40,728 nt of DNA from a virus: positions 1 through 40,728 of the IMG/VR virus record IMGVR_UViG_3300045977_000101; one strand, given 5' to 3'. This document shows positions 31,483-38,704 of the stretch, one piece after another. The position numbers were made by a program, and so were the translations under genes. The number at the start of each line of letters is the position of its first letter. Positions within the stretch are counted from its first letter, which is position 1. The notes beneath the pieces were generated by a model, which worked only from the letters and a program-made list of their open reading frames with translations, was not told the origin of the DNA and did not search any database.

Positions 31483-31579
31483 AAGCGAGGCACAACGCAC
31501 GAACACGCACGAACACGCAACGGATCACGCACCGTTGATCGTGAACGTGCACGAGGCCACGAACAGGAGAACGAGAACG

Positions 31580-32104
31580 ATGGGAACACTACAGGGATCG
31601 CTTACGCAGGCACTGCACCATCCGCCACCTGGTATGGAAGATCTCCAGCTGCCAGACAATCCACGGCTTGAGCCATTGCGACCAGTGCTGCGAGCGTTGC
31701 GCCTGAATCCCGATGGCCTGCTGCTCGTCGTCTGTCCTCGTGATCGCGAACTGGCCGACGAGGTGATCGATTCGGCACGCGTGGTGGTATGGGCCGATCC
31801 ACGAGATCGAATGCCAGCGAGCGTGGTGGCTGTCGTGTTCGTCGGTCTGCCCGGTGGCCGAGCCACGACACACGTACACGAGCAGGCACGCAGGCTCGGC
31901 GCACAGGTCTACCAGCAGACGATCACGCCACGCACGGTGCTGGACCTGTGCACCGAGGCTGGCTTGCTCACCACCTCGCACAATTCCGACACGACACGAC
32001 ACGACACGACACAACATGCCGACACACCGTGCACCACACCAGACACACACCGAGCAGCCGACAGCTGCACCACCACACGCAGCGAGAGCGAATCCGTACC
32101 TTGA
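31580..32104 (+). CDS. First rightward gene, unknown function
   Basis: 174 residues with AGGAG before the ATG. The folded-looking core (LRPVLRALRLNPDGLLLVVCPRDRELADEVIDSARVVVWADPRDRMPASVVAVVFVGLPGG ...) is alpha/beta-like and ends around residue 133. The last 40 residues are Thr/His/Asp low complexity, coming from a CGACA repeat and then 89 bases that overlap the next gene. Function unknown. The tail may be an out-of-frame extension of a gene that was once continuous with the next one. Confidence 0.65.
   Translation: MGTLQGSLTQALHHPPPGMEDLQLPDNPRLEPLRPVLRALRLNPDGLLLVVCPRDRELADEVIDSARVVVWADPRDRMPASVVAVVFVGLPGGRATTHVHEQARRLGAQVYQQTITPRTVLDLCTEAGLLTTSHNSDTTRHDTTQHADTPCTTPDTHRAADSCTTTRSESESVP
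31987..32011 (+). repeat. CGACA pentanucleotide repeat, five units
   Basis: Five exact CGACA units lie just ahead of the ATG of the following gene (32016) and inside the end of the first rightward gene. Since five is not a multiple of three, a change of copy number shifts the frame. One extra unit, or two fewer, puts both genes into one continuous frame. Confidence 0.85.
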
Positions 32105-32708
32105 TCCGAAAACAGGAAAGACACGCATCGGTGTGCTCTCTCAATTCATCCGCGATCAGGCCACGTTGTTTCCCGAGGCACCACACACGACGACACAGGA
32201 GATCGCACGGCTTACCGATCTCGCAGCCACGCTCGGCATCCCGACGACGAAGGGATCGATCTCCGAGAGCTACTACGCTCGGCGTCGTGCAAAGCGTGCA
32301 GAGGATGGCCAGCCACCATCCGCGCAGAGTGTGCGTACAGCTGGCAAACCACGTAAGCGACGAACAACGACCGACACCACAGAGCAGGCCACACCAGAGC
32401 AGCCAGAGGCCTCGACCAGGAGCACACCACCAGTGATCGTCGAGGCCACACCGACACCAGCTGCAACGCCAGACACACCACCACCAGCACCAGTCGATAC
32501 GCTGTCGCGAGACTTCGCAGCGATGCAAGCAATGCTAGAAGATGGGATCGCTGCGCTCACGTTGATCAAGGACACGCTTGCTGGCCTGCAGCCTGCAATT
32601 GCTGCCGTTTCTGCACAGTCGGCCGAAACTAGCCAGCTGCGTGAGAAACTAGCTAGGCTCGAAAGAGCATGGCAAACGGTATTCAACGAGAAAGAGGCAC
32701 ACGACTGA
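32016..32708 (+). CDS. Unknown protein with coiled-coil tail
   Basis: 230 residues from an ATG that lacks a ribosome binding site; the frame is open far upstream (to 31854). After a Pro/Ala/His-rich N-terminus comes NPYLDPKTGKTRIGVLSQFIRDQATLF, then EIARLTDLAATLGIPTTKGSISESYYARRRAKR, which could be a DNA-binding helix set, a Thr/Pro linker, and a C-terminal coiled coil (SQLREKLARLERAWQTVFNEKE). It may be translated by coupling with, or fusion to, the preceding gene. Confidence 0.65.
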   Translation: MPTHRAPHQTHTEQPTAAPPHAARANPYLDPKTGKTRIGVLSQFIRDQATLFPEAPHTTTQEIARLTDLAATLGIPTTKGSISESYYARRRAKRAEDGQPPSAQSVRTAGKPRKRRTTTDTTEQATPEQPEASTRSTPPVIVEATPTPAATPDTPPPAPVDTLSRDFAAMQAMLEDGIAALTLIKDTLAGLQPAIAAVSAQSAETSQLREKLARLERAWQTVFNEKEAHD

Positions 32709-33226
32709 TGAACGACACGCACACACCACCACCGACACCGAGCGAGGATGTGATCGCTCGTGTCACCGAGCAGTTACAGATCCAGCTGGCGTCAATTGAC
32801 AGCCAGCGTGCAGCACTCGACAGCCAGCACGCACGGATCACGCGAGCACTGCAGCAGCTGCGAGACGATGCCGAGTTCGCATCGGCATGGACACCACCGA
32901 CACCACCAGCAGCCGATGACAGTCCGAGCGTGATCGGTGCTGGCCTCGGTGACACGCTGGCGAAGATCAGCAAGGCAGCAGCCACCACGAACGGCAAGCG
33001 AGCAAAGGTGCGAGGTGCACAGGCACCACTGCGTGAGGTGCTGATCGATGTCGTGCGTGCCAGCCAGCCTGCGACAGCAACACAGATCACGCGCAACACG
33101 CTGGCCACTGGTTACGCGACGAACGCGAAGCACTTTACGCAAGTGGTCTACATGGCACTCAAGAAAGGTGCCGAGTTCAAGCGCAACGCTGATGGCACGT
33201 GGTCGCTGCGAAAGGCTGGACGCTGA
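32708..33226 (+). CDS. Coiled-coil and winged-helix-like DNA-binding protein
   Basis: 172 residues starting in a TGATG overlap, with AAAGAGG upstream. A coiled coil, EDVIARVTEQLQIQLASIDSQRAALDSQHARITRALQQL, is followed by a Pro/Ala linker and a C-terminal PLREVLIDVVRASQPATATQITRNTLATGYATNAKHFTQVVYMALKKGAEF. The latter has the winged-helix shape seen in phage and bacterial regulators, with wing RNADGTWSLRKAG. It overlaps the integrase start as TGATG and may regulate or assist it. Confidence 0.75.
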   Translation: MNDTHTPPPTPSEDVIARVTEQLQIQLASIDSQRAALDSQHARITRALQQLRDDAEFASAWTPPTPPAADDSPSVIGAGLGDTLAKISKAAATTNGKRAKVRGAQAPLREVLIDVVRASQPATATQITRNTLATGYATNAKHFTQVVYMALKKGAEFKRNADGTWSLRKAGR

Positions 33227-34332
33227 TGGCACGCAAGGGAAAGCGAGAACTTGCGTTTGCAGGCGTCAAGAACATCTACATGGACGGCACTGGTTACGAC
33301 ATCACGATGATGGTGCGTGGCCAGACAGACTCGCGACGATACAAGGCAGGCGTATCGCGCACGTTCCTGATCGCTGAGGCTGCAGCGATGCGCACGAGGC
33401 TGAACGCACAGGCCGACAAGCAAGAGGCACGCACTGGCAAAGACGGCACCATGCGCACCGACTGCAACGCGTTCCTCGCTGGTTGGAGTGGCAAGAACAA
33501 AGGACCGATCACCAACCAGCTGCATCACTGGTGTGTGGCACTCGGTGACACCACGCCACGCAAGCACGTCACCTCGCAGCGTATCCGTGAGGTGATCGCC
33601 GACTGGTTGCGTAAGCCACAGGCCAGCAACGACGGCAAGCCGTACGCACAGGAAACCGTGATCAAGTTGTTGCGCACGCTGCGTCAGGTGTGGCGCACGC
33701 TCGACGGCAAGGCCGCAGCCAATCCAGCCAACGACGTGGACACACCACCGACACCAAAGCCTGTCGCACGTGCACTGGATTTCGACGAGGCCGACCAGAT
33801 CATTTATTCCATGCGTCCCTCGTACACGCGAGCGTGCCTCAAGATGCAACGGCACCTCGGTGTGATGGCCATCGAACTCAAGCGACTGCACAAGCACGAG
33901 GTGAGATGGAAGCAAGGCACGATCAAGATCAGCCGACGACAGAAGGGCCATGGCTCACACGAGCGCACGTTGCCGTTCGGCCGAATCGATGCTGCTCGTG
34001 CTGCCGTCGAGGAATACGCGAGCTATGACAAGTGGGCAGTGAACGGCAAAGAGTTGACATGGGACACCGACAACTTACGCAAGGCACTGGTGGCACGAGC
34101 GAATGCGCTCGGCCTCGCACCGGGATGCCGTGCGTACGATCTGCGTCACACGTTCGCCACCGAGATGTTCAAGCGAAACGGAGGGAACATCAGATCGGTG
34201 CAAAAGTGGCTCGGCCACGAGAAAGTGGAAACGACGCAACGGTACATCCTCGGTGGTGATGACGATCAGTTGATCGCCGATGCCGATGCGGTGAACGAGT
34301 ACCACAAGGCACGAAAGGCCGAGGCTGCGTAG
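33226..34332 (+). CDS. int: Tyrosine recombinase/integrase with an atypical active site
   Basis: 368 residues from an ATG in a TGATG overlap. The N-terminal arm-binding/SAM-like region contains DCNAFLAGWSGKNK and REVIADWLRKPQASNDGKPYAQETVIKLLRTLRQVWRTL. The catalytic domain shows GHGSHERTLPFG with Lys240, YDLRHTFATEMF with Arg307 (Tyr for the usual His at 304), and WLGHEKVETTQRYI with His331 and nucleophile Tyr340. The first catalytic arginine box, normally TGLRxxEL, reads LGVMAIEL with Met214. The gene marks the phage as temperate by descent. Confidence 0.9.
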   Translation: MARKGKRELAFAGVKNIYMDGTGYDITMMVRGQTDSRRYKAGVSRTFLIAEAAAMRTRLNAQADKQEARTGKDGTMRTDCNAFLAGWSGKNKGPITNQLHHWCVALGDTTPRKHVTSQRIREVIADWLRKPQASNDGKPYAQETVIKLLRTLRQVWRTLDGKAAANPANDVDTPPTPKPVARALDFDEADQIIYSMRPSYTRACLKMQRHLGVMAIELKRLHKHEVRWKQGTIKISRRQKGHGSHERTLPFGRIDAARAAVEEYASYDKWAVNGKELTWDTDNLRKALVARANALGLAPGCRAYDLRHTFATEMFKRNGGNIRSVQKWLGHEKVETTQRYILGGDDDQLIADADAVNEYHKARKAEAA

Positions 34333-34361
34333 AGGCACACAGCCTGCGTGAGTGCAACACA

Positions 34362-34395
34362 GAGCACGCCAGCGATGGCGTGCTCGTTTTGTTTT
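34362..34395 (+). terminator. Rho-independent terminator after the integrase
   Basis: A perfect 10-bp stem (GAGCACGCCA/TGGCGTGCTC) with a GCGA tetraloop is followed by GTTTTGTTTT. It lies 30 bases after the integrase stop. The next gene begins 13 bases past it with its own GAGGTGG site, so read-through or a separate promoter is needed. Confidence 0.9.
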
Positions 34396-34407
34396 GAGGT
34401 GGACAGC

Positions 34408-34806
34408 ATGAACGAGAGCAACGCACGCAACGACGAACACGAGGCCGAACGTTTCTGGCTGCTCGACAAAACCAGGCGCATGGTGGTGCCTGTGTATGAC
34501 GACGAATCAGGCGTGCCACTGGTGGTGCAATGGGCGCGACGACTCACCGACGACATGCGCTCGATTGCGTACGACGTGATCGACGGACACGAGGTGTCAA
34601 CCGTGTTCCTCGGCATCGACGTGCACGCAGTGATCACGTGGCCAGAGAAGCGACACACGCCGATCCTGTTCGAGTCGTGTGTGTGGTGTGCTCGTGTGCT
34701 GGTCTGGCAGCGTCGGTGCTGCACACTCGACGAGGCCGAGGCCAGCCATGCCGATGCACTGCGTCGTGTGCGTGCTCACGAGTTCGACCAGGAGCACACC
34801 TCGTGA
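34408..34806 (+). CDS. Conserved phage protein of unknown function
   Basis: 132 residues with GAGGTGG before the ATG. VPVYDDESGVPLVVQWARRLTDDMRSIAYDVIDGHEVSTVFLGIDV followed by TPILFESCVW resembles a small phage protein family with a VSTVFLG... LFET signature. The C-terminus carries cysteines and an acidic helix (DEAEASHADALRRVRAHEF). No activity is known. Confidence 0.7.
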   Translation: MNESNARNDEHEAERFWLLDKTRRMVVPVYDDESGVPLVVQWARRLTDDMRSIAYDVIDGHEVSTVFLGIDVHAVITWPEKRHTPILFESCVWCARVLVWQRRCCTLDEAEASHADALRRVRAHEFDQEHTS

Positions 34807-35402
34807 CGTTTCTGCAGGGAGTTGCACTCGGCTTGTCGGTGTCGGCCACGGCACTGGCTGTGTATGCCTACGTGCTCGCACTGCAGACACGTCGAGGCCT
34901 ACTGCGTCAGTACGTCGAGGCTCGTGAGGATGTGGTGCATTGGGCCATGGTGGCGCAAGGCATCAACCATGATCGCGAGTGTCGAAACGATTTCACGAAC
35001 AACGATCCACAAGCACGCGTGTGCCTGCGTTGCGAGTGTGAGAAGTTGCGAGGTGAGGTGCAGGCACTACAACGAGAGATCGATGGATGGGTAGGCGCAC
35101 AGAAAGCGTTGATCGAGGGAACGGCAGAGGACACCGAACGCATCTCAGAACTGCAGGCCGAGTGCGAACAGCTGAGAGGCCGACTGCAGCATCTGCAGGA
35201 TCGATCAGGGCAAGCCACGCCAGAGGAAGTGATCGAATGCTTGCGCCTGATCGTGGTGCGTGCGAAAGAGCACGGCATCGCTGGTGAGGTGGCCGACTAT
35301 GAACTGGCCACCGAGCAGATCTTGCGAGGCCTCGACGAGTACCGATCACGAGCAGGCCGAATCGTTCCACCAGACTGGCATGGACCAGACGAGGATTTCT
35401 GA
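34803..35402 (+). CDS. Membrane-anchored coiled-coil protein
   Basis: 199 residues from a GTG (GGAG upstream, GTGA overlap). One N-terminal transmembrane helix (FLQGVALGLSVSATALAVYAYVLAL) is followed by a CLRCECEK motif, a long coiled coil (LRGEVQALQREIDGWVGAQ... RISELQAECEQLRGRLQHLQD), and a helical end. The architecture recalls inner-membrane spanin subunits or superinfection-exclusion proteins. Its location in the rightward accessory region fits the latter better, but neither is shown. Confidence 0.7.
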   Translation: MTFLQGVALGLSVSATALAVYAYVLALQTRRGLLRQYVEAREDVVHWAMVAQGINHDRECRNDFTNNDPQARVCLRCECEKLRGEVQALQREIDGWVGAQKALIEGTAEDTERISELQAECEQLRGRLQHLQDRSGQATPEEVIECLRLIVVRAKEHGIAGEVADYELATEQILRGLDEYRSRAGRIVPPDWHGPDEDF

Positions 35403-35689
35403 TGGCGAAAAGACGTGCAAACCAGGAGCGCACCGAGGCACCACCACTCGTCGTGTGTTGCAGGCGAGTGGACGATCCACACGAGTGGAACGACAACGAG
35501 ATCGCCAGCTGCTGTCGGTGTGGTGTCGAGGTGGTGCACAGGCCACACGTGCCGAGGCCATGCGAGTTCGTGTGCATCCCGTGCTGGCTCGTCGAGGTGC
35601 AGCCAGACGACGAGATCGGGATCACGCCAGAGACAGCACACGAGTTCGCACAGTGGCTGGCCTCGACGCTGCGAGGCCGACACCAGTGA
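35402..35689 (+). CDS. Small zinc-ribbon-like protein
   Basis: 95 residues starting in a TGATG overlap. It has two CC/CxxC groups, SCCRCGVEVVHRPHVPRPCEFVCIPCWL, which could hold one or two metals, and a helical end, PETAHEFAQWLASTLRGR. Part of a four-gene coupled string. Function unknown. Confidence 0.7.
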   Translation: MAKRRANQERTEAPPLVVCCRRVDDPHEWNDNEIASCCRCGVEVVHRPHVPRPCEFVCIPCWLVEVQPDDEIGITPETAHEFAQWLASTLRGRHQ

Positions 35690-35817
35690 GCAACCGACGA
35701 CGACAGCACGACGATGAACGACACCACGCGATCACCGTGGCTGTGGTGCTGATGCTGGCAGTCTGGTGCGTGGTGCTGGTGTTCGTGTGGCTGGTGCGCA
35801 CCAGCGTGCAGCTGTGA
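35686..35817 (+). CDS. 43-residue single-pass membrane protein
   Basis: A short gene from a GTG in a GTGA overlap. The product has a basic/polar N-terminus (MSNRRRQHDDERHHAI) and a single hydrophobic helix, TVAVVLMLAVWCVVLVFVWLV, then RTSVQL. It ends the coupled string and precedes the large iteron-bearing gap. Role unknown. Confidence 0.6.
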   Translation: MSNRRRQHDDERHHAITVAVVLMLAVWCVVLVFVWLVRTSVQL

Positions 35818-35986
35818 GGCCAGCCACGCACAGGCCACCAGAGGCCACGCAGGCTGCAGGCTGGCTCACGAGTCGAGGCCAGCACCGTTCGTCGTTCCTG
35901 TGGCCTCTGTGTGCGTTCCTCGCAGCCTCGCAGGCCTTGCCAGCTGGCAGGCCTGCAGCTGCCAGATGGCCAGCCTCGGTGCCGTT

Positions 35987-36215
35987 TCTGGCACACAGTC
36001 TGGCACCATACAGATTCCCTAATGATTTAGGCCGATCAGGTTTCTGGCACAGCAAACGGTGCAGTGCCACGGAAATCGTAGAAATCCCTCAGTATTCCTC
36101 ACGTTTCTGCACGTTTCGGCCTGCTCTGGTCGGCTCTGGCACCACGCACAGACACGCAAGAAAACGCCTGAAAACGCACAGGCACGCCACCGTTTCTGGC
36201 ACCGCGTTCTGGCAC
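35987..36215. repeat. Six TCTGGCAC iterons
   Basis: Exact TCTGGCAC begins at 35987, 35999, 36043, 36135, 36195 and 36208, all on the plus strand. Three are preceded by T to make TTTCTGGCAC. Six copies of an 8-base word in 229 bases is far above chance. The stretch around 36010-36110 is also AT-richer than its surroundings, as origins often are. Confidence 0.8.
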
Positions 36216-36325
36216 CACTCGCCAGCCTGCAGCCTCGGCCAAGTGCGTACCAGGTGCGCACCACCTCGAAAATCCACACGGATTTGCGCCTGTTTCCTGC
36301 CATCAGCATTGCTGGCATTTCATGC

Positions 36326-36354
36326 TTGCATTGCTGGCAGGCACTTGACATGAT
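36326..36354 (+). promoter_or_regulatory. Weak rightward promoter candidate
   Basis: TTGCAT (36326-36331) and CATGAT (36349-36354) are separated by 17 bases, about 90 bases before the first accessory gene. A perfect TTGACA at 36345-36350 has no good -10 at 17 bases. Some promoter is expected here because transcription would otherwise have to cross the gap. Confidence 0.3.
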
Positions 36355-36445
36355 GTGTATTCGGCCGAAGGCCGGAACGGGAACGGCAACGGCACGAGGC
36401 CGAGGCCACCGACAACACGCACAACGAGAGAGAGCACGAGACACC

Positions 36446-36757
36446 ATGAACACGAACACCACCACGCTGGCCAACGCAGCCACCACCATGCAGCCACTGA
36501 CGATCAACGTTCAGCGTCTGGTAGCACGTCGAGCCATTGCCGAAATCCTCTGGACAGACATGGCCGATGTCGAGGCCTACCAGCGTGTGTCCGACTGCGA
36601 GGATCTTCGCGTACAGCAATACACCGCAGGCTCTGGTGTGTTCGTGTGCGTGCCAGTCACACGCCTGCACAGCATCACTGATGGCTGGTCGCTCGTCGGC
36701 CTCGTCAGTGGTCGCAACACCTCGGCACTCGGTGCCGTGCTTCGACGCAACGCATAA
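36446..36757 (+). CDS. Small accessory protein of unknown function
   Basis: 103 residues from MNTNTTTLANAATTM. The open frame extends far upstream, but this ATG has a GAGAGAG site and the same ACACCATGAACACGAACAC context as the next gene. The core (NVQRLVARRAIAEILWTDMADVEAYQRVSDCEDLRVQQYTAGSGVFVCVPVTRL ...) looks folded. No family recognised. Confidence 0.7.
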   Translation: MNTNTTTLANAATTMQPLTINVQRLVARRAIAEILWTDMADVEAYQRVSDCEDLRVQQYTAGSGVFVCVPVTRLHSITDGWSLVGLVSGRNTSALGAVLRRNA

Positions 36758-36797
36758 GCCACGCACCACCACACACACGACAAGGACACCAGACACC

Positions 36798-37169
36798 ATG
36801 AACACGAACACGAACACCACGACGATCCACGGCACGAACCACGGCACGACGATTCGTGCACAGCAGTTCAGCGAGGCATACGCATTCGATGGCCTGATCG
36901 CACAGGCTGTGCAGGCTGGCGTACTCACCGACTGCTCGTATGGCAACGACATGATGCCGAGCGTGTGCCTGCCTCACGTGGCAGGCAGCGACGACGAGCG
37001 TGTGATGTTCGTGGACGCTGCCGATCCGAACGACAGCGAGGCCTGCGAGTTCGGCGCACGTGATCGCGAGTTCCGTTACCTCGTCGTCGAGTCGTACGAA
37101 ACCATGCGCACGCTGTACGAGGGAAACGACGAGGCCGAGGCAGTGCGCGTGCTCACCGAGATGCCGTAA
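36798..37169 (+). CDS. Small acidic accessory protein
   Basis: 123 residues. The ATG sits in the repeated leader AAGGACACCAGACACCATG. The N-terminus MNTNTNTTTIHG resembles that of the previous gene. The remainder is acidic and looks folded, with ERVMFVDAADPNDSEACEFGARDREFRYLVVESYETM. Function unknown. Confidence 0.75.
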   Translation: MNTNTNTTTIHGTNHGTTIRAQQFSEAYAFDGLIAQAVQAGVLTDCSYGNDMMPSVCLPHVAGSDDERVMFVDAADPNDSEACEFGARDREFRYLVVESYETMRTLYEGNDEAEAVRVLTEMP

Positions 37170-37219
37170 GCGTTCACCGACAACCGACAACACGCACACA
37201 GACAAGGACACCAGACACC

Positions 37220-37468
37220 ATGCAAACCATCACCACCAAGTTCCTCGGAGCAACCGACACCAAGGGATCGCGCATCTCTGCACGCACCACAGCTGGCCAC
37301 GTGATCGTGGTGCCATATCCACACGAGGCCTCGACTGGCACCGAGGCTCACTCTCACGCAGCACTGGCACTCGCTCGTCGGCTCAACTGGTCAGGCACGC
37401 TGGCTGGTGGCTCACTCGACGCAAAGCGATTCGTGTTCGTGTTCACACACGACACGTTCAGCATCTGA
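37220..37468 (+). CDS. Conserved small phage protein
   Basis: 82 residues with the same AAGGACACCAGACACC leader. MQTITTKFLGATDTKGSRISARTTAGHVIVVPYPHEASTGTEAHSHAALALARRL resembles a small protein found in many phages and plasmids (TKxLG.TdxxGsRI pattern). Function unknown; it often lies in accessory blocks. Confidence 0.8.
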   Translation: MQTITTKFLGATDTKGSRISARTTAGHVIVVPYPHEASTGTEAHSHAALALARRLNWSGTLAGGSLDAKRFVFVFTHDTFSI

Positions 37469-37481
37469 GGCTCACGCACCA

Positions 37482-38216
37482 ATGAAAGAGATCACGCACA
37501 TGCACACCACCACCACCACGCTGCGTCTGACCTGTCCATGCTGTGCACGCACGCTGCGTGCACCAGCCATGGATCACGCCACGCAAGTGATCAAGCGCAC
37601 GTGTGCCTGTGGCAACCAGTGGCAGATCACGATCACGCCACTGCGCAACGACGAGGCCACGCGTATGGATCGCCTCGCATGGTTGCCACTCGGACGTGTG
37701 GCCACGTCTCGTGCAGAACGCAGGCACGCTGCACGCATGGCACGCAAGGCACAGACCACGAGCACACACGACATCGCGACGTGCACCGATCAGCACTGCG
37801 CACTGTGCGTCGATCCACCGACCGAGTGTGCCGACTGCGAACGCTCGTATGGTCCGGGCACCGACTGCCGATGCCACGACGAGGCACACGACGACAACGA
37901 CGAGGCACAGCATCTGCGTGATCGTGCCTCGTACCACTTGAGCAACACACAGCACGCCACCGAGGCCGAGTGCGACGACACCGATGCTGCACTGGCGTTG
38001 CTGGCGTTTGAACCGTGCACGCAGTGCGGACAGCTGGCACCAGTGCTGCCGAGGCCAGACGATCCCGACTACCACGAGACGGTGTGCAGCTGCACCACCG
38101 TGCACCTCGGCCAGTGCGACATGTGCGGAGTGCAGCTGGTGCCAACCGACGAGTCTGGCAAGCGTTGCGCACCATGTGCCGATGCCTTGTACGAGGCCAC
38201 AGGACAGGCCAGCTGA
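37482..38216 (+). CDS. Multi-zinc-ribbon protein
   Basis: 244 residues from ATG 37482; ATG 37500 (MHTTTTTLRL), after AAAGAGAT, is an alternative. It contains several paired-cysteine modules: LTCPCCARTLRAPAMDH...CACGNQWQ, then CTDQHCALCVDPPTECADCERSYGPGTDCRC, and near the end EPCTQCGQ...CSCTTVHLGQCDMCG and CAPCADALY. This could bind several zinc ions. Between them lies an acidic helical part. No known family is recognised; nucleic-acid or protein binding is plausible. Confidence 0.7.
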   Translation: MKEITHMHTTTTTLRLTCPCCARTLRAPAMDHATQVIKRTCACGNQWQITITPLRNDEATRMDRLAWLPLGRVATSRAERRHAARMARKAQTTSTHDIATCTDQHCALCVDPPTECADCERSYGPGTDCRCHDEAHDDNDEAQHLRDRASYHLSNTQHATEAECDDTDAALALLAFEPCTQCGQLAPVLPRPDDPDYHETVCSCTTVHLGQCDMCGVQLVPTDESGKRCAPCADALYEATGQAS

Positions 38217-38217
38217 A

Positions 38218-38424
38218 ATGAACGACACACGCATCAATCACATGTACCGAGACACCGATGGCTGGTGGATCGAACTCGTACCGGGATTCGTAGTAAGCGA
38301 CGAAGGGACACACGGCATCGTCGAGGACAGCAAGCGAGCAGCACTGGCAAAAATGGCAATGGTGGTGCCATGCAACTGCAACGAGTGTCGCCAGCTGCAG
38401 CAGCGAGGAAAGGCAAAGCGATGA
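38218..38424 (+). CDS. Small protein of unknown function
   Basis: 68 residues starting one base after the previous stop. MNDTRINHMYRDTDGWWIELVPGFVVSDEGTHGIVEDSKRAAL looks like a small beta-alpha domain, as in HicB-like antitoxins, with a CNCNEC group and a basic end. It overlaps the next start by four bases (ATGA). The HicB likeness is only suggestive, and no HicA toxin is beside it. Confidence 0.65.
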   Translation: MNDTRINHMYRDTDGWWIELVPGFVVSDEGTHGIVEDSKRAALAKMAMVVPCNCNECRQLQQRGKAKR

Positions 38425-38642
38425 ACAACGAGCCAGAGATGCTGTCGGTCGAACTGCAGGATCGGATCGCAGCCTACGCCACGCGTAAGAAACTCACGCA
38501 GCACGCTGCAGTGCTCGCACTGATCGATGCAGGCCTGCGAGCGAGCGAACGTGCTGCAGCTGCAGGCACGCTGCGAGGTGCCTCGTTCACCAGCAAGCAC
38601 GCACGCAAGGCAGCGAACGCACGATGGCAGGCACGCAAGTAA
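38421..38642 (+). CDS. Ribbon-helix-helix-like DNA-binding protein
   Basis: 73 residues from an ATGA overlap. EMLSVELQDRIAAYATRKKLTQHAAVLALIDAGLRA has the strand-helix-helix pattern of CopG/Arc-type regulators, followed by a basic tail rich in Ala/Arg/Lys. It ends the rightward unit, just before the terminator. It may regulate the accessory block. Confidence 0.75.
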   Translation: MNNEPEMLSVELQDRIAAYATRKKLTQHAAVLALIDAGLRASERAAAAGTLRGASFTSKHARKAANARWQARK

Positions 38643-38664
38643 CGCCAGCCAGTGCGACACACAC

Positions 38665-38698
38665 AAGAGCCTCGGCACCAGCTGGTGTCGAGGCTCTT
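38665..38698. terminator. Bidirectional hairpin terminator between convergent units
   Basis: A 34-base near-palindrome begins AAGAGCCTCG and ends CGAGGCTCTT; its inner parts are CACCAG/CTGGTG with one G-T pair. Arms end in AAG/CTTT, giving a short T-run rightward and A/T pairs leftward. It lies 23 bases past the last rightward gene and 7 bases past the end of the last leftward gene. Confidence 0.85.
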
Positions 38699-38704
38699 TG
38701 CGTT

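Larger units (their letters stand above)
31214..31579. promoter_or_regulatory. Divergent control region between the two transcription units
   Basis: 366 bases without a substantial gene. It contains a leftward promoter candidate (31286-31314), a TGTCA-ACG-TGTCA direct repeat at 31309-31321, an AT-rich TACAAT at 31333-31338 that could be a rightward -10, a possible 11-codon leader at 31447-31482, and adjacent 10-base repeats GCACGAACAC at 31497-31516. It probably houses operators for the XRE protein. Confidence 0.6.
35818..36445. other. Large non-coding region with iterons and repeat words
   Basis: 628 bases without a credible gene. An open frame crosses it but lacks a start signal and codes for low-complexity sequence until the real start at 36446. 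The first part (35820-35960) is built of GGCC/AGGCCT/CTGCAG words like those at 133-780. The middle has six TCTGGCAC iterons. The end has TTGACA at 36345 and a CGGCC/GGCCG palindrome. It may be an origin, operator cluster or attachment region. Confidence 0.7.

Noticed and set aside
33148-33951. 267-codon minus-strand open frame
   Set aside because: Antisense to the integrase and the preceding gene, with no start signal.
36059-36445. N-terminal extension of the gene at 36446-36757
   Set aside because: The upstream part lies on the iterons, lacks a ribosome binding site and is low complexity. The internal ATG has the conserved leader context.
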